Shown: positions 25,419 through 33,619, numbered from the stretch's first letter. The stretch: 46,609 nucleotides of DNA from BPIH01 sp042408925 (GCA_042408925.1 JBHOQO010000034.1:1-46609); one strand, 5' to 3'. The notes: generated from the sequence alone by a model not told the origin. Made by a program: numbers and translations.

Positions 25419-26210
25419 TTGCGCATCGTCGTCCTGACGAAACCCGTTCCCGACCCGGCGTCCGGGCAGGACCGCCTGGGACCCGACGGCCGGGTCGACC
25501 GGGCGGCGGCGCCGGCCGTCATCAACGGCAACGACGAGTACGCCCTCGAGGCCGCGCTCCGGCTCGTCGAGACCCACGGCGGCGAGATCACACTCCTCGC
25601 CATGGCCCCGGCGACGGCGCCCGAGACGCTCCGGAAGGGCCTCGCCATGGGCGCCCACCGGGCGGTCCTCGTCACCGACCCCGCCCTCGGCGGGTCGGAC
25701 ATCCGCTCGACCGTCGCCGTCCTGGCGGCCGCCCTCGGCGGCCTCGAGTTCGACCTCGTCCTCGCCGGGATCGACACCTCGGACGGCTTCGCCGGCGTCG
25801 TCCCGGCGGGCGTCGCGACGCTCCTCGGCCTGCCGCTCCTCTCCAATGCCGCGGCGATCGAGCCCGACCCGGCCGCCGGCCGGGTTCGGGTCCGGCGGAT
25901 CGTCCAAGGCGGCTTCGACGTCCTGGAGGCGCCGCTCCCGGCCCTCGTCTCCTGCACCCAGGCCCTCGGGGCGCCCCGCTACCCGTCGCTCAAGGGGATC
26001 ATGGCTGCCCGGAGCAAGGAGATCGCCGTCCGCTCCCTCGCCGACCTCGGCCCCACCCGCTGGCCGGTCGGCGGCGCCGCGGCCGCCACGGCGGTCGTCG
26101 CCGTCGATCCGCCGCCGGCCCGCGGCGCGACGCGGACGGTCCGAGCACCTGCGGCCGAGGCGGCTCGCGAGATCGCCGACTTCCTCGCCGCCCGGCGGCT
26201 CCTGCCGTGA
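25419..26210 (+). CDS. etfB: Electron transfer flavoprotein subunit beta
   Basis: A 263-residue EtfB (FixA). It begins MRIVVLTKPVPDP, a family hallmark, and continues NGNDEYALEAALRLVETHGG and ALRKGLAMGAHRAVL-like text, with YPSLKGIMAARSKEI near residue 190, the recognition-loop region. It forms the ETF heterodimer carrying electrons from acyl-CoA dehydrogenase to the quinone reductase. The start is TTG 25419, unusual in this window but with GGAGGGAGG 5-8 bases upstream. Its stop overlaps etfA by 4 bases. Confidence 0.93.
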   Translation: MRIVVLTKPVPDPASGQDRLGPDGRVDRAAAPAVINGNDEYALEAALRLVETHGGEITLLAMAPATAPETLRKGLAMGAHRAVLVTDPALGGSDIRSTVAVLAAALGGLEFDLVLAGIDTSDGFAGVVPAGVATLLGLPLLSNAAAIEPDPAAGRVRVRRIVQGGFDVLEAPLPALVSCTQALGAPRYPSLKGIMAARSKEIAVRSLADLGPTRWPVGGAAAATAVVAVDPPPARGATRTVRAPAAEAAREIADFLAARRLLP

Positions 26211-27190
26211 GCGGCCGGATCGTCGTCATCGGGGAGGCGGCCGACGGCCGCCCGACCCGTCTCGCGACCGAGGTGGCGACGCTCGGCCGCCGGCTCGCCG
26301 AGGCCCTCGAGCGACCTGTCGTCGGGCTCCTCGTGGGGACCGACGCGGCCGCCGCCGGCGAGGGCCTCGCCGCCTACCTCCCCGAGGTCGTGAGCGTCGA
26401 GGTCCCCGAACTCGCCGACGTCGTCCCGGCGCCCCGGGTCGCCGCCGAGACCGCCGCCTTCGTCGGCCCCGAGGACGGGCCGATCCTCGTCGGGGCGAGC
26501 CCCGACGGGCGCGACGTCGCCGGGACCCTCGCGGTCCTCCTCGAGCGGCCCGTCCTGGCCAACGCCGTCGCCCTCGAGGCTGACCCCGACGGACCGGTCG
26601 CCGTCAAGGTGATCTTCGGCGGCAAGCTCGTCGCCCGGAGCCGTTTCGTCGGGGCTCCGGGGATCGTGACGGTCCGTCCCAGCTCGGTCGATGCCGAGCC
26701 GGCGGCGTCGCCCGGGCGCGTCCTGGCCCGCGCGCCCGCCGCGACCGTCGAGGGGCCGCCGGTCCGCCGGCTCGAGCGGATCCTCGAGACGGCCGGCGAG
26801 GTCCCCCTCGAGGAGGCGCCGGTCGTCGTCGTCGGCGGCCGGGGTGTCGGCGGAGCGGAAGGCTTCGCCCTCCTCGAGGAGCTGGCCGGGCTCCTCGGCG
26901 GCACCGTCGGCGCGACGCGGGCGGCGGTCGATGCCGGCTGGATCGGCTACTCGCGCCAGATCGGCCAGACGGGGAAGGTCGTGAAGCCGCGCCTCTACCT
27001 GGGCCTCGGGGTAAGCGGGGCGATCCAGCACAAGGTCGGGATGCAGACGGCCGAGACCATCGTCGCCGTGAACCGCGACCCGGACGCGCCGCTCGCCGAG
27101 TACGCGGACCTCTACGTCGTCGGCGACCTCTTCGAGGTCGGCCGGGCCCTCGTCGCCGAGCTCCGCCGTCGGCGCACCGGCGGGGCGTAG
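26207..27190 (+). CDS. etfA: Electron transfer flavoprotein subunit alpha
   Basis: A 327-residue EtfA (FixB). The C-terminal FAD domain is clear: GGRGVGGAEGFALLEELA, then DAGWIGYSRQIGQTGKVVKP, LYLGLGVSGAIQHKVGMQ and AVNRDPDAPLAEYADLYVVG. The N-terminal half is the Rossmann-like subunit-interface domain. GTG 26207 overlaps etfB. Together with the EMO-like protein it gives a short route from acyl-CoA to menaquinone. Confidence 0.94.
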   Translation: MSGRIVVIGEAADGRPTRLATEVATLGRRLAEALERPVVGLLVGTDAAAAGEGLAAYLPEVVSVEVPELADVVPAPRVAAETAAFVGPEDGPILVGASPDGRDVAGTLAVLLERPVLANAVALEADPDGPVAVKVIFGGKLVARSRFVGAPGIVTVRPSSVDAEPAASPGRVLARAPAATVEGPPVRRLERILETAGEVPLEEAPVVVVGGRGVGGAEGFALLEELAGLLGGTVGATRAAVDAGWIGYSRQIGQTGKVVKPRLYLGLGVSGAIQHKVGMQTAETIVAVNRDPDAPLAEYADLYVVGDLFEVGRALVAELRRRRTGGA

Positions 27191-27261
27191 GCCGGCCGCC
27201 GGCATGGGACGTCGGGGCGGAGCGGGACCCGCGCCGGGTGCCGGAGGGCGAGGGTAGGGCG

Positions 27262-27825
27262 GTGCCGCCGGGCGCACTGCCGCTCCTCCTCCCGATCGCG
27301 GCGTTCCTTGCCCTCGCCGCGGCGACGGTCGTCGTCGTCCGGCGCTTCGTCCGGGCCCTGGCCGAGACTCGGGAGGCATACCTCTTCCGGCGCCGGGTCG
27401 GCGACCTCGCCGGACGGATCGACGCCTCCCTCGCCGGGGCGATCGAGCAGGTCGACGCGGTCCGTCGTCACGAGGTGGAGGCGACGGCCATCGAGGCGAC
27501 CATCGAGGCGGCCCGGGATGCGGTCCGCCGCTACGCCGCCGAGGCCGAGGCCCTGGGCGGTCCGGCGGCCGTCGCCGGCTACCGGCGGGCGATCGTCGAG
27601 GCGCTCGAACGGGCCGAGCGGGCCCTCGACTTCGTAGAGCACGGTTGCGGGATCCTCGCCGCCGGGAGTCGCGGCGGGCGGGCCCTCGAGGGCGATACCT
27701 CGATCAAGCGCGGCTATCTGAACCTCGTCCACGCCCGCGAAGCGATCGCCCGCCACGCCGCCGAGGCGACCCGCTGGCGGGCCGAGATCGAGCGTCGAGC
27801 CCCGTTCCGACCGCTCGATCGCTAG
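27262..27825 (+). CDS. Hypothetical membrane-anchored coiled-coil protein
   Basis: A 187-residue protein not recognised as a family member. One N-terminal helix (PLLLPIAAFLALAAATVVVV) is followed by long Ala/Glu/Arg-rich helices (about 30-130), probably coiled coil. A less helical part contains HGCGILAAGSRGG and TSIKRGYLNLVHAREAIARH. GTG 27262 was preferred to GTG 27238 because GAGGGTAGG precedes it. It lies between etfA and nrdR on the same strand. No function is proposed. Confidence 0.6.
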   Translation: MPPGALPLLLPIAAFLALAAATVVVVRRFVRALAETREAYLFRRRVGDLAGRIDASLAGAIEQVDAVRRHEVEATAIEATIEAARDAVRRYAAEAEALGGPAAVAGYRRAIVEALERAERALDFVEHGCGILAAGSRGGRALEGDTSIKRGYLNLVHAREAIARHAAEATRWRAEIERRAPFRPLDR

Positions 27826-27902
27826 CCCTCGGGCCACGGCGGCCCGGCGGCGGGTGCTATCGTTGGCAGGCGCCCACCACGATCGACGAGACGGGAGGAA
27901 TC

Positions 27903-28370
27903 ATGCGCTGCCCCCAGTGCGAGGCCCCCGACACGCGCGTCGTCGATTCGCGGGACCTCGACGAGGCGTTCGCGATCCGGCGCCGCCGGGAGTGCCCGGC
28001 CTGCGGCTTTCGCTTCACGACGTACGAGCGCGTCGAGACCGCCCGCCTCGTCGTCGTGAAGCGGGACGGGCGGCGCGAGGAGTTCGACCGGGAGAAGCTC
28101 GTCGCCGGCCTCCGAAAGGCGCTGACCCGCCGACCCGTTCCCGACGACGCTGCCGAACGGGCCGCCGACGCCATCGAGGCGCGCCTCCGGGCCCGGGGGG
28201 CGGCGGAGGTCAGCTCGGCCGAGATCGGCGAGCTCGCCATGGCCAGGCTCCGCGAGCTCGACCACATCGCCTACATCCGGTTCGCCTCGGTCTATCAGAG
28301 CTTCGAGGACCTCGAGACGCTCAAGCGCGAGGTCGACGCCCTCTACGCCGACCGGAGCGGCGGATCGTGA
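27903..28370 (+). CDS. nrdR: Transcriptional repressor NrdR
   Basis: A 155-residue NrdR, the nucleotide-sensing repressor of ribonucleotide reductase genes. The N-terminal zinc ribbon is MRCPQCEAPDTRVVDSR with ECPACGFRFTTYERVE. The ATP-cone domain (about 49-139) starts VVKRDGRREEFDREKL and ends YIRFASVYQSFEDLE. The ATG has GGAGGAATC upstream. No nrd genes or NrdR boxes were recognised in the window. It is followed by dcd 10 bases on, so both probably share a transcript for dNTP control. Confidence 0.96.
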   Translation: MRCPQCEAPDTRVVDSRDLDEAFAIRRRRECPACGFRFTTYERVETARLVVVKRDGRREEFDREKLVAGLRKALTRRPVPDDAAERAADAIEARLRARGAAEVSSAEIGELAMARLRELDHIAYIRFASVYQSFEDLETLKREVDALYADRSGGS

Positions 28371-28380
28371 GGGCCGACCG

Positions 28381-28986
28381 ATGAGCGTCCTCGCCGACCG
28401 CGACATCCGGGCCGCCATCGAGGCCGGCCGGATCGTCATCCGGCCCTACGACCCGGCCGACCTCCAGCCCTCGTCCGTCGATCTCCACCTCGACCGCAGC
28501 TTCCGGGTCTTCCGCAACAACCGCTACCCGTACATCGACCTCCGGAACCCGCAACCGGACCTGACCGAGCTGCTCCGGATCGACGACGAGGAGCCCTTCA
28601 TCCTCCATCCCGGCGAGTTCGTCCTCGGCCAGACCCTCGAGTGGGTCGAGCTCCCCGACGACCTCGTCGCCCGCCTCGAGGGTAAGAGCTCCCTCGGGCG
28701 CCTCGGCCTCCTCATCCATTCGACGGCCGGCTACGTCGATCCCGGCTGGAAGGGCAACCTGACCCTCGAGCTCTCGAACGTGGCGAACCTCCCGATCGCC
28801 CTCTACTACGGGATGAAGATCGGCCAGATCAGCTTCTTCCGGATGACCTCGCCGGTCGAACGGCCGTACGGGAGCCCGGAGCTCGGCTCGAAGTACCAAG
28901 GCCAGTCCGAGCCGACGGCCTCGGCGATCCACCGGGACTTCGAGGCCCGGCGGCGGGTCATCGAACGAGCGAGGGGCGGCCGATGA
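28381..28986 (+). CDS. dcd: dCTP deaminase, probably the bifunctional dUMP-forming type
   Basis: A 201-residue Dcd trimer subunit. EGKSSLGRLGLLIHSTAGYV carries the catalytic Glu and Ser/Arg of the family. LELSNVANLPIALYYGMKIG and GSKYQGQSEPTASAIH match the mycobacterial protein closely. In that bifunctional DCD-DUT the HSTAG form, instead of the E. coli HVTAH form, goes with direct conversion of dCTP to dUMP. Bifunctionality is thus an inference from this motif. The ATG overlaps nothing upstream; its end overlaps the next gene by 4 bases. Confidence 0.93.
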   Translation: MSVLADRDIRAAIEAGRIVIRPYDPADLQPSSVDLHLDRSFRVFRNNRYPYIDLRNPQPDLTELLRIDDEEPFILHPGEFVLGQTLEWVELPDDLVARLEGKSSLGRLGLLIHSTAGYVDPGWKGNLTLELSNVANLPIALYYGMKIGQISFFRMTSPVERPYGSPELGSKYQGQSEPTASAIHRDFEARRRVIERARGGR

Positions 28987-29852
28987 CGACGACGCCGTCG
29001 GCCCTGCGCTGGCGCGCCGACCTCGGCGGCGTGCAGGTTCGTCTCCTCCAGGCGGGGCGCTTCCGGACCGATGCCGGGGCGCTCTTCGGCCCGGTCCCGC
29101 GGGTCCTCTGGGAGCCGCTCGTCAGCGACGAGCTCGACGACCTCGACCGGGTCTGGGTCGCGGCGAACTGCCTCCTCGTCGAGACGGCCGACCGGCGGAT
29201 CCTCGTGGAGAGCGGCGTCGGCGAGCTGGATCCCGGGACGGCCGAGCGGATCGGGCTCCAAGGACCGGGCCTCGAGGCCGCCCTCGCCGAGCTCGGGCTC
29301 GGACCCGGCGACGTCGATCTCGTCGTCCTCAGCCACCTCCACACCGACCACGCCGGCGGGATCGCCGGCCCCGACGGGAGCCTGCGGTTCGCGTCGGCGC
29401 CGATCGTCGTCCAGGCGGCCGAGCTCGCCGTCGCCCTCCGTCGGAACGCCCGGCTCGCCGCCGCCTACGACCAGCCCCGGCTCCGGGCCGTCGCCGACCG
29501 GCTCGCCGCAGCGACCGTCGACGGCGAGGCCGAGCTCGCCCCGGGGGTCTCGGTCCTCCCGACCGGCGGCCACTCCGGCGGCCACCAGGTCGTCCTCGTC
29601 CGGGGCCGCGACGCCGTCGTCTGGTTCGCCGGCGATCTGGCACCTCGCCCCTGGGCGGCGAACCCGCGCTGGATTACGACGTACGACGACTTCCCGCTGA
29701 CGTCCGTGGCCCGGAAGGCCGTCCTCTTCCGCCGGGCGGCCGCCGAGGGCTGGCTCGTCGTCTGCTCGCACGAGCCCGAACACCCGGTCGGGCGGCTCGT
29801 CGCCGAAGGGGACCGCTACCGCTTCGAACCGCTCGACGCGCCCGCCGGCTGA
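28983..29852 (+). CDS. Metallo-beta-lactamase-fold hydrolase
   Basis: A 289-residue protein. The metal motif is HLHTDHAGG (His118, His120, Asp122, His123), with later ligands likely in PTGGHSGGHQVVL and WFAGDL. An N-terminal LLQAGRFRTDAGALFGPVPR followed by NCLLVETADRRILVESGVG is seen in the lactonase-like/MBL hydrolase group. The natural substrate is unknown; quorum-lactone or other ester hydrolysis is possible. ATG 28983 overlaps dcd (ATGA). Confidence 0.88.
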   Translation: MTTTPSALRWRADLGGVQVRLLQAGRFRTDAGALFGPVPRVLWEPLVSDELDDLDRVWVAANCLLVETADRRILVESGVGELDPGTAERIGLQGPGLEAALAELGLGPGDVDLVVLSHLHTDHAGGIAGPDGSLRFASAPIVVQAAELAVALRRNARLAAAYDQPRLRAVADRLAAATVDGEAELAPGVSVLPTGGHSGGHQVVLVRGRDAVVWFAGDLAPRPWAANPRWITTYDDFPLTSVARKAVLFRRAAAEGWLVVCSHEPEHPVGRLVAEGDRYRFEPLDAPAG

Positions 29853-29907
29853 GCACGCCCGGGGCCTCGGCGGACGAGGACGGTCGCCGGCCGGAGCCCG
29901 GCGGGTG

Positions 29908-30660
29908 TCAGGGGCTCGGGGACGGGGAGCCGGCCGGGGAGGCCGACGGGCCGACCGACGATGGGAGGATCTCCTCGACGAAGCGGGTCGCGCTCGCGGT
30001 GTCGACCGGCCCGTTCACGATCCGCCGGATCCGCCCGGTCGGGTCGATGAAGACCTGGGTCGGCAGGGCGAAGATCCGGTACCGCCGGAAGACGTCGCCG
30101 GCGAGGTCGGCGGCGACGACGTAGCCGAGTTCGTAGCGGCGGGCGTAGGCGCGGACGTCGTCGACGCTCGTTTCCTGGACGCTGATCCCGACGAGGACGA
30201 GGCCCCGGTCGGCGTACGCCGCGGCGACGTCGCGGAGGACCGGGGTCTCGGCCTGGCAGGGCGGGCACCAGCTCGCCCAGAAGTTGAGCCAGACGCCCCG
30301 GCCCCGGAGGTCGGCGAGGCGGACCGGTTGGCCGTCGAGGTCGAGCAGCGGCGCCGGGGCACCGTCCGGACCGGCGACCTCGAGCTCCGGCGCCAGCTCG
30401 CCGGGCGCGAGGCCCTCGACCGGCGGCCCGACGAGGTACGGGGTCGCGGCCGGATCGCGGGGCCCGCCGGGCTCGACCGTCGCGAGCGGGCGGGTCGCGA
30501 CGAGGAGGACGAGGGCGCCGAGGCCGACGACGAGGGCGATGAGAACGAGCTGGCGGCCGCCGAAGGGGCCGACGGCGATCCGGCGGCGGGGCGGCGGCCC
30601 GGGGACGAAGGCGGGCGGCGTCCCGGTCGGGGGCGTCGGGGGCGTCGAGGGGCTAGACAA
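29908..30660 (-). CDS. Membrane-anchored thioredoxin-like protein (TlpA/ResA type)
   Basis: A 250-residue protein. A Pro-rich cytoplasmic start and one membrane helix (37-57) precede an extracytoplasmic thioredoxin-fold domain. The active site is FWASWCPPCQAETP (Cys132, Cys135), and FALPTQVFID holds the cis-Pro. It would reduce disulfides outside the membrane, for example for cytochrome c maturation, using electrons from the CcdA protein encoded just upstream. The C-terminus is a Ser/Pro tail. The start is TTG 30660, overlapping the ccdA stop by 8 bases. Confidence 0.9.
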   Translation of the reverse strand: MSSPSTPPTPPTGTPPAFVPGPPPRRRIAVGPFGGRQLVLIALVVGLGALVLLVATRPLATVEPGGPRDPAATPYLVGPPVEGLAPGELAPELEVAGPDGAPAPLLDLDGQPVRLADLRGRGVWLNFWASWCPPCQAETPVLRDVAAAYADRGLVLVGISVQETSVDDVRAYARRYELGYVVAADLAGDVFRRYRIFALPTQVFIDPTGRIRRIVNGPVDTASATRFVEEILPSSVGPSASPAGSPSPSP

Positions 30661-31465
30661 GGCTGAAGAAGCCGAACCAGCGCGGCAGGAGCACGAGCCA
30701 GTCGAAGATCATCGCGACCCCGATGGCGGCGACGAGGAGCCCCCCGAGGGCCGAGACGAGGCGCCCCCGTCGGACGAGCGGCCGCACGAGGGCCGGGGCC
30801 CGGTCGTAGAGGAGGCCGAGGGCCAGGAACGGGATCCCGAGGCCCAAGGAGAAGCCGACGAGGAGGAGGCCGCCGACGGCGGCGGTCGCGCTGCTCGCGG
30901 CGAGAGTGAGGATCGCTCCCAGGACGACGCCGATGCACGGCGTCCAGGCGACGGCGAAGATCGCCCCGAGGGCAAACGAGACGACGACCGCCGAGCGGGT
31001 CGCGGCGAGCCAGCGCCCAAACGCACCGACCCGGCCCTCGACCCCGCCGCCGATCGGAACGACTGCGGACCCGGTGGCGCCGGCGAGGCCGGCCTGGGCG
31101 GCGGGCTCGAGGGGTCGCCAGACCCGTTCGAGGAGCGGGAGCCGGATGACGCCGGCCAGCGAGGCGCCGAGGACGACGAGGATCGCCCCGCCAACGGTCC
31201 GGGCCGGGGCGACGTAGTCGAAGAGCGGGCCGGCGGCGAACGTCGCCGTGACCCCGAGGAAGGTGAAGACGGTCGTGAAGCCGGCGACGTACGCCGCGGC
31301 GTGCCGGAGGGCGAGCCACCGCGAGGCGCGGCCGGTCCCGGCGCCGGCGACGGCGATCGCCGTGAGCTGGCCGAGGTAGGCCGGAACGAGGGGCAGGACG
31401 CACGGGGAGAGGAAGGAGAGGACGCCGGCGGCGACGGCGATCCCGAAGGAGAGCTCGCCGCTCAC
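30653..31465 (-). CDS. ccdA: Cytochrome c biogenesis protein CcdA (DsbD-like transmembrane)
   Basis: A 270-residue membrane protein with about six helices. It carries electrons from cytoplasmic thioredoxin across the membrane through two cysteines: SFLSPCVLPLVPAYLGQ near the start and AWTPCIGVVLGAIL in the middle, both family signatures. GTG 31465 was chosen because the membrane domain starts about 5 residues later; the frame upstream is only a shadow. It overlaps the glutaredoxin-like gene by 4 bases and TlpA by 8, forming a three-gene thiol-redox operon. Confidence 0.93.
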   Translation of the reverse strand: MSGELSFGIAVAAGVLSFLSPCVLPLVPAYLGQLTAIAVAGAGTGRASRWLALRHAAAYVAGFTTVFTFLGVTATFAAGPLFDYVAPARTVGGAILVVLGASLAGVIRLPLLERVWRPLEPAAQAGLAGATGSAVVPIGGGVEGRVGAFGRWLAATRSAVVVSFALGAIFAVAWTPCIGVVLGAILTLAASSATAAVGGLLLVGFSLGLGIPFLALGLLYDRAPALVRPLVRRGRLVSALGGLLVAAIGVAMIFDWLVLLPRWFGFFSLV

Positions 31466-31761
31466 CGCGCCGACTCCACGACGTCCGCCTCCGCCCCGTC
31501 GAGGATCGTCTCGAGGAAGCGCCGGATCTGGCTCGCCCGGATCGCCAGCTCCAGGCGCGCACCGGCGAGCTCGAGGACCGGGATCGTGAAGGCGTAGCGA
31601 GGTTCGAGCTCGGGATCGGCGGCGATGTCGACCTCGCGGACGTCGACGACGCGCCGACCGGCCGCCCGTCGCTCGGCGAGGAGGGCGTCGAGGATCGCGC
31701 GGGCCTCGTCGCAGAGGTGGCAACCGGCCCGCCGGTAGAGGAGGAGGTCGGTCTGGCTCAT
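31462..31761 (-). CDS. Glutaredoxin-family protein (DUF836-like)
   Basis: A 99-residue thioredoxin-fold protein: LLLYRRAGCHLCDEARAILD with the CHLC redox site (14-17), then YAFTIPVLELAGARLE with the cis-Pro. It is the first gene of the thiol-redox operon. A TACAAT -10-like box lies about 16 bases upstream of the ATG on the - strand. It may hand electrons on or reduce a cytoplasmic partner. No signal peptide is present. Confidence 0.85.
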   Translation of the reverse strand: MSQTDLLLYRRAGCHLCDEARAILDALLAERRAAGRRVVDVREVDIAADPELEPRYAFTIPVLELAGARLELAIRASQIRRFLETILDGAEADVVESAR

Positions 31762-31856
31762 CGGCTCAGGCAGGCGATTGTACGTCCGATGCGGCGACGG
31801 TCCCCGAGGTCGCCTCGGCGACGTACCGGGCGGGGCGCGCTACGATGATTCGCCGC

Positions 31857-31932
31857 GCCCCCGTAGCTCAGTGGATAGAGCGAGGCCGTCCTAAGGCCTG
31901 CGTCGGGAGTTCGAATCTCTCCGGGGGCGCCA
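31857..31932 (+). tRNA. tRNA-Arg (anticodon CCT), CCA encoded
   Basis: A 76-base cloverleaf: acceptor GCCCCCG/CGGGGGC, D arm GCTC/GAGC, anticodon stem AGGCC/GGCCT around GTCCTAA (anticodon CCT), T arm GGGAG-TTCGAAT-CTCTC, discriminator G, encoded CCA. TACGAT at about 31841-31846 can serve as -10. Confidence 0.96.
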
Positions 31933-31987
31933 GCCGGGGCGCGCACTCGAGGTGGGGGACGGTGCCGGGTCGGCGGCCCGGGTCGGC

Positions 31988-32512
31988 TCACCCGGGCCAC
32001 GGTCCGGGCGGGTCCGGCGGCCGGTACGGGGCGAGCCGGTCGATGTCGCCGACGAACTCCGGTCGATCCGGGTGGCCCAGGAGCTGACGGATGGCGAGGA
32101 TCTCGCCGATGTGGAACCAGTAGTGGTAGGTGACCCGGAGGAGGTTCGTCCCGATCGTCCGCGTCCCGCCGGCTCCGGGGAGGGGTTCGGCCAGGGCGGC
32201 TGAGTCGAGGGCCTCGAGGTGGGGGTCGGCGGCGGCCGTGACGACCCGCCAGGCCTCGAGCATCGCGGCGAGGGAGGGCGTCGAGGGCGGTCCGCCGCTC
32301 GCGACGAGCGTCGCCAGCTCGGGACGGGGCGTCACCCCGGCGAGCCGGGTCAGCCAGTCCCGCTGCTCGTGCCAGGCGAGATGGCCGACGATCCAGCCGA
32401 TCGTGTTGAGCGGCTCGAAGCGGCGGGCGCCGTCGGCCTCGGGCACTCCCGCCAGGGCCCGAAGCCATTCGGATCGCGTGAAGCGGAGCTGCTCGACGAG
32501 CGGATGGGCCAC
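31988..32512 (-). CDS. DinB superfamily protein
   Basis: A 174-residue four-helix DinB-like protein. The first metal His lies in GWIVGHLAWHEQRDWL, and a YHYWFHIGEILAIRQLLGH segment provides the later His ligands. Members are metal-dependent, often thiol (mycothiol or bacillithiol) transferases or of unknown role. GTG 32512 is supported by TACGCT (32519-32524 on the - strand) exactly 6 bases before it; the long upstream open frame lacks homology. It is divergent from the GT2-like gene, sharing a short 60-base promoter region. Confidence 0.85.
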   Translation of the reverse strand: MAHPLVEQLRFTRSEWLRALAGVPEADGARRFEPLNTIGWIVGHLAWHEQRDWLTRLAGVTPRPELATLVASGGPPSTPSLAAMLEAWRVVTAAADPHLEALDSAALAEPLPGAGGTRTIGTNLLRVTYHYWFHIGEILAIRQLLGHPDRPEFVGDIDRLAPYRPPDPPGPWPG

Positions 32513-32518
32513 GCCGCC

Positions 32519-32524
32519 AGCGTA
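32519..32524 (-). promoter_or_regulatory. TACGCT -10 box, 6 bases before the DinB GTG
   Basis: On the - strand TACGCT is followed by 6 bases and GTG 32512. The divergent gene has the identical TACGCT hexamer at 32561-32566 with the same 6-base gap to its GTG, so the two promoters mirror each other. Confidence 0.45.
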
Positions 32525-32560
32525 CCGCAGGGCCTCCCAGCGCGGGGCGGCGGGCGCGAG

Positions 32561-32566
32561 TACGCT
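32561..32566 (+). promoter_or_regulatory. TACGCT -10 box, 6 bases before the GT2-like GTG
   Basis: TACGCT is followed by CCTGGG and GTG 32573. It mirrors the DinB promoter on the other strand and predicts a leaderless mRNA. Confidence 0.45.
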
Positions 32567-32572
32567 CCTGGG

Positions 32573-33619
32573 GTGACCGAGGAGCCGCAGCCGACCGGCC
32601 CCGAGCGGGCCGGCCTCGAGGACGACGCGCCGGCCGAGATCGTTGCCCTCGCCCGGGCCCGGGCCGACGCCCGGGCTGCCCGAGACTGGGCGCTTGCCGA
32701 CGAGCTCCGGGCCCGGATCGAGGCCGCCGGCTGGGCGGTCGTCGACGACGGCCTCGCCTTCCGCCTCGCCCGGGCGCATCCGCCCACCGTCCAGATCGGC
32801 GGGCGGCGTCGGTATGGCCGGAGCGCCGACGTGCCGTCGCGCCTCGAGGACGCCCCGGTCGGGCTGGCGAGCGTCGTGCTCGTCGCGACCGAGTGGCCGG
32901 AGGACGTCCGCCGGGCGCTCGCGAGCCTGACCGAGCACGGCCCGGACGGGACCCAGCTCGTCATCGTCGCGAACGACCCGAGCCCGGAACAGGAGGCCGC
33001 CCTCGCCGTCGTGGACGCCGTCGATCCGGGGGGACCCGGCCTCGCGACCGAGGTCGTCTTCACCTCGGGTCGCCTCGGCTACGCCGCGGCCCTCAACGCC
33101 GCGATCCGCCGGGCGGCCGCGGCGGTCGTCATCATCATGGACGGCCGGGTGGAGCTCGTCGGCGACGCCGTCACCCCAACCGTGACGGCCCTCGACGATC
33201 CGACGGTCGGAGTTGCCGGAGCGTGGGGCCTCGTCTCGGCGGATCTCCGCCGCTTCGCCGAGGCCCGGGAGGGTGAAGCGACGGCGATCGACGGCGACTG
33301 GCTCGCCTTTCGGCGGAGCGACTACGTGGCGCGCGGACCCCTCGACGAGGGCTTCCGGACGCCGCCGTTCCTCGACGTCTGGTGGAGCCTCGTCCTGCGG
33401 GACGAGGGGCCGGAGCGGCCGCCGCGGCGAGCCGTTACCCTGAGCGTCCCGCTCATCCGCCACGACCGCCGGGAGCCGACGACGGAGCCGGAGGCCGAAC
33501 GGGCGCGGCGCTCGAAGCGGAACCGCTACCGGGTCATCCGACGCTTTGGGCGCCGCCGCGACCTCGCCGTCCCCGCCCCTGTCCCGCCGAGCGGTGACTT
33601 GACCTTACGATCCCCCTAA
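32573..33619 (+). CDS. Fusion of a CysS C-terminal-like domain with a GT2-type glycosyltransferase
   Basis: A 348-residue protein. Residues about 20-65 (ARADARAARDWALADELRAR, then IEAAGWAVVDDG) match the small C-terminal tRNA-contacting domain of cysteinyl-tRNA synthetase. From about residue 90, GLASVVLVATEWPEDVRRAL opens a GT-A glycosyltransferase family 2 fold. It continues with LVIVANDPSPEQ, SGRLGYAAALNAAIRRAAAA, VIIMDGRVELVGD, GVAGAWGLVSADLRRF and FLDVWWSLVLRDEG. The usual DxD site is replaced by MDGR, so activity is uncertain. The C-terminus is basic. The leaderless-type GTG 32573 was chosen. The combination is not one I know from described proteins. Confidence 0.75.
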   Translation: MTEEPQPTGPERAGLEDDAPAEIVALARARADARAARDWALADELRARIEAAGWAVVDDGLAFRLARAHPPTVQIGGRRRYGRSADVPSRLEDAPVGLASVVLVATEWPEDVRRALASLTEHGPDGTQLVIVANDPSPEQEAALAVVDAVDPGGPGLATEVVFTSGRLGYAAALNAAIRRAAAAVVIIMDGRVELVGDAVTPTVTALDDPTVGVAGAWGLVSADLRRFAEAREGEATAIDGDWLAFRRSDYVARGPLDEGFRTPPFLDVWWSLVLRDEGPERPPRRAVTLSVPLIRHDRREPTTEPEAERARRSKRNRYRVIRRFGRRRDLAVPAPVPPSGDLTLRSP

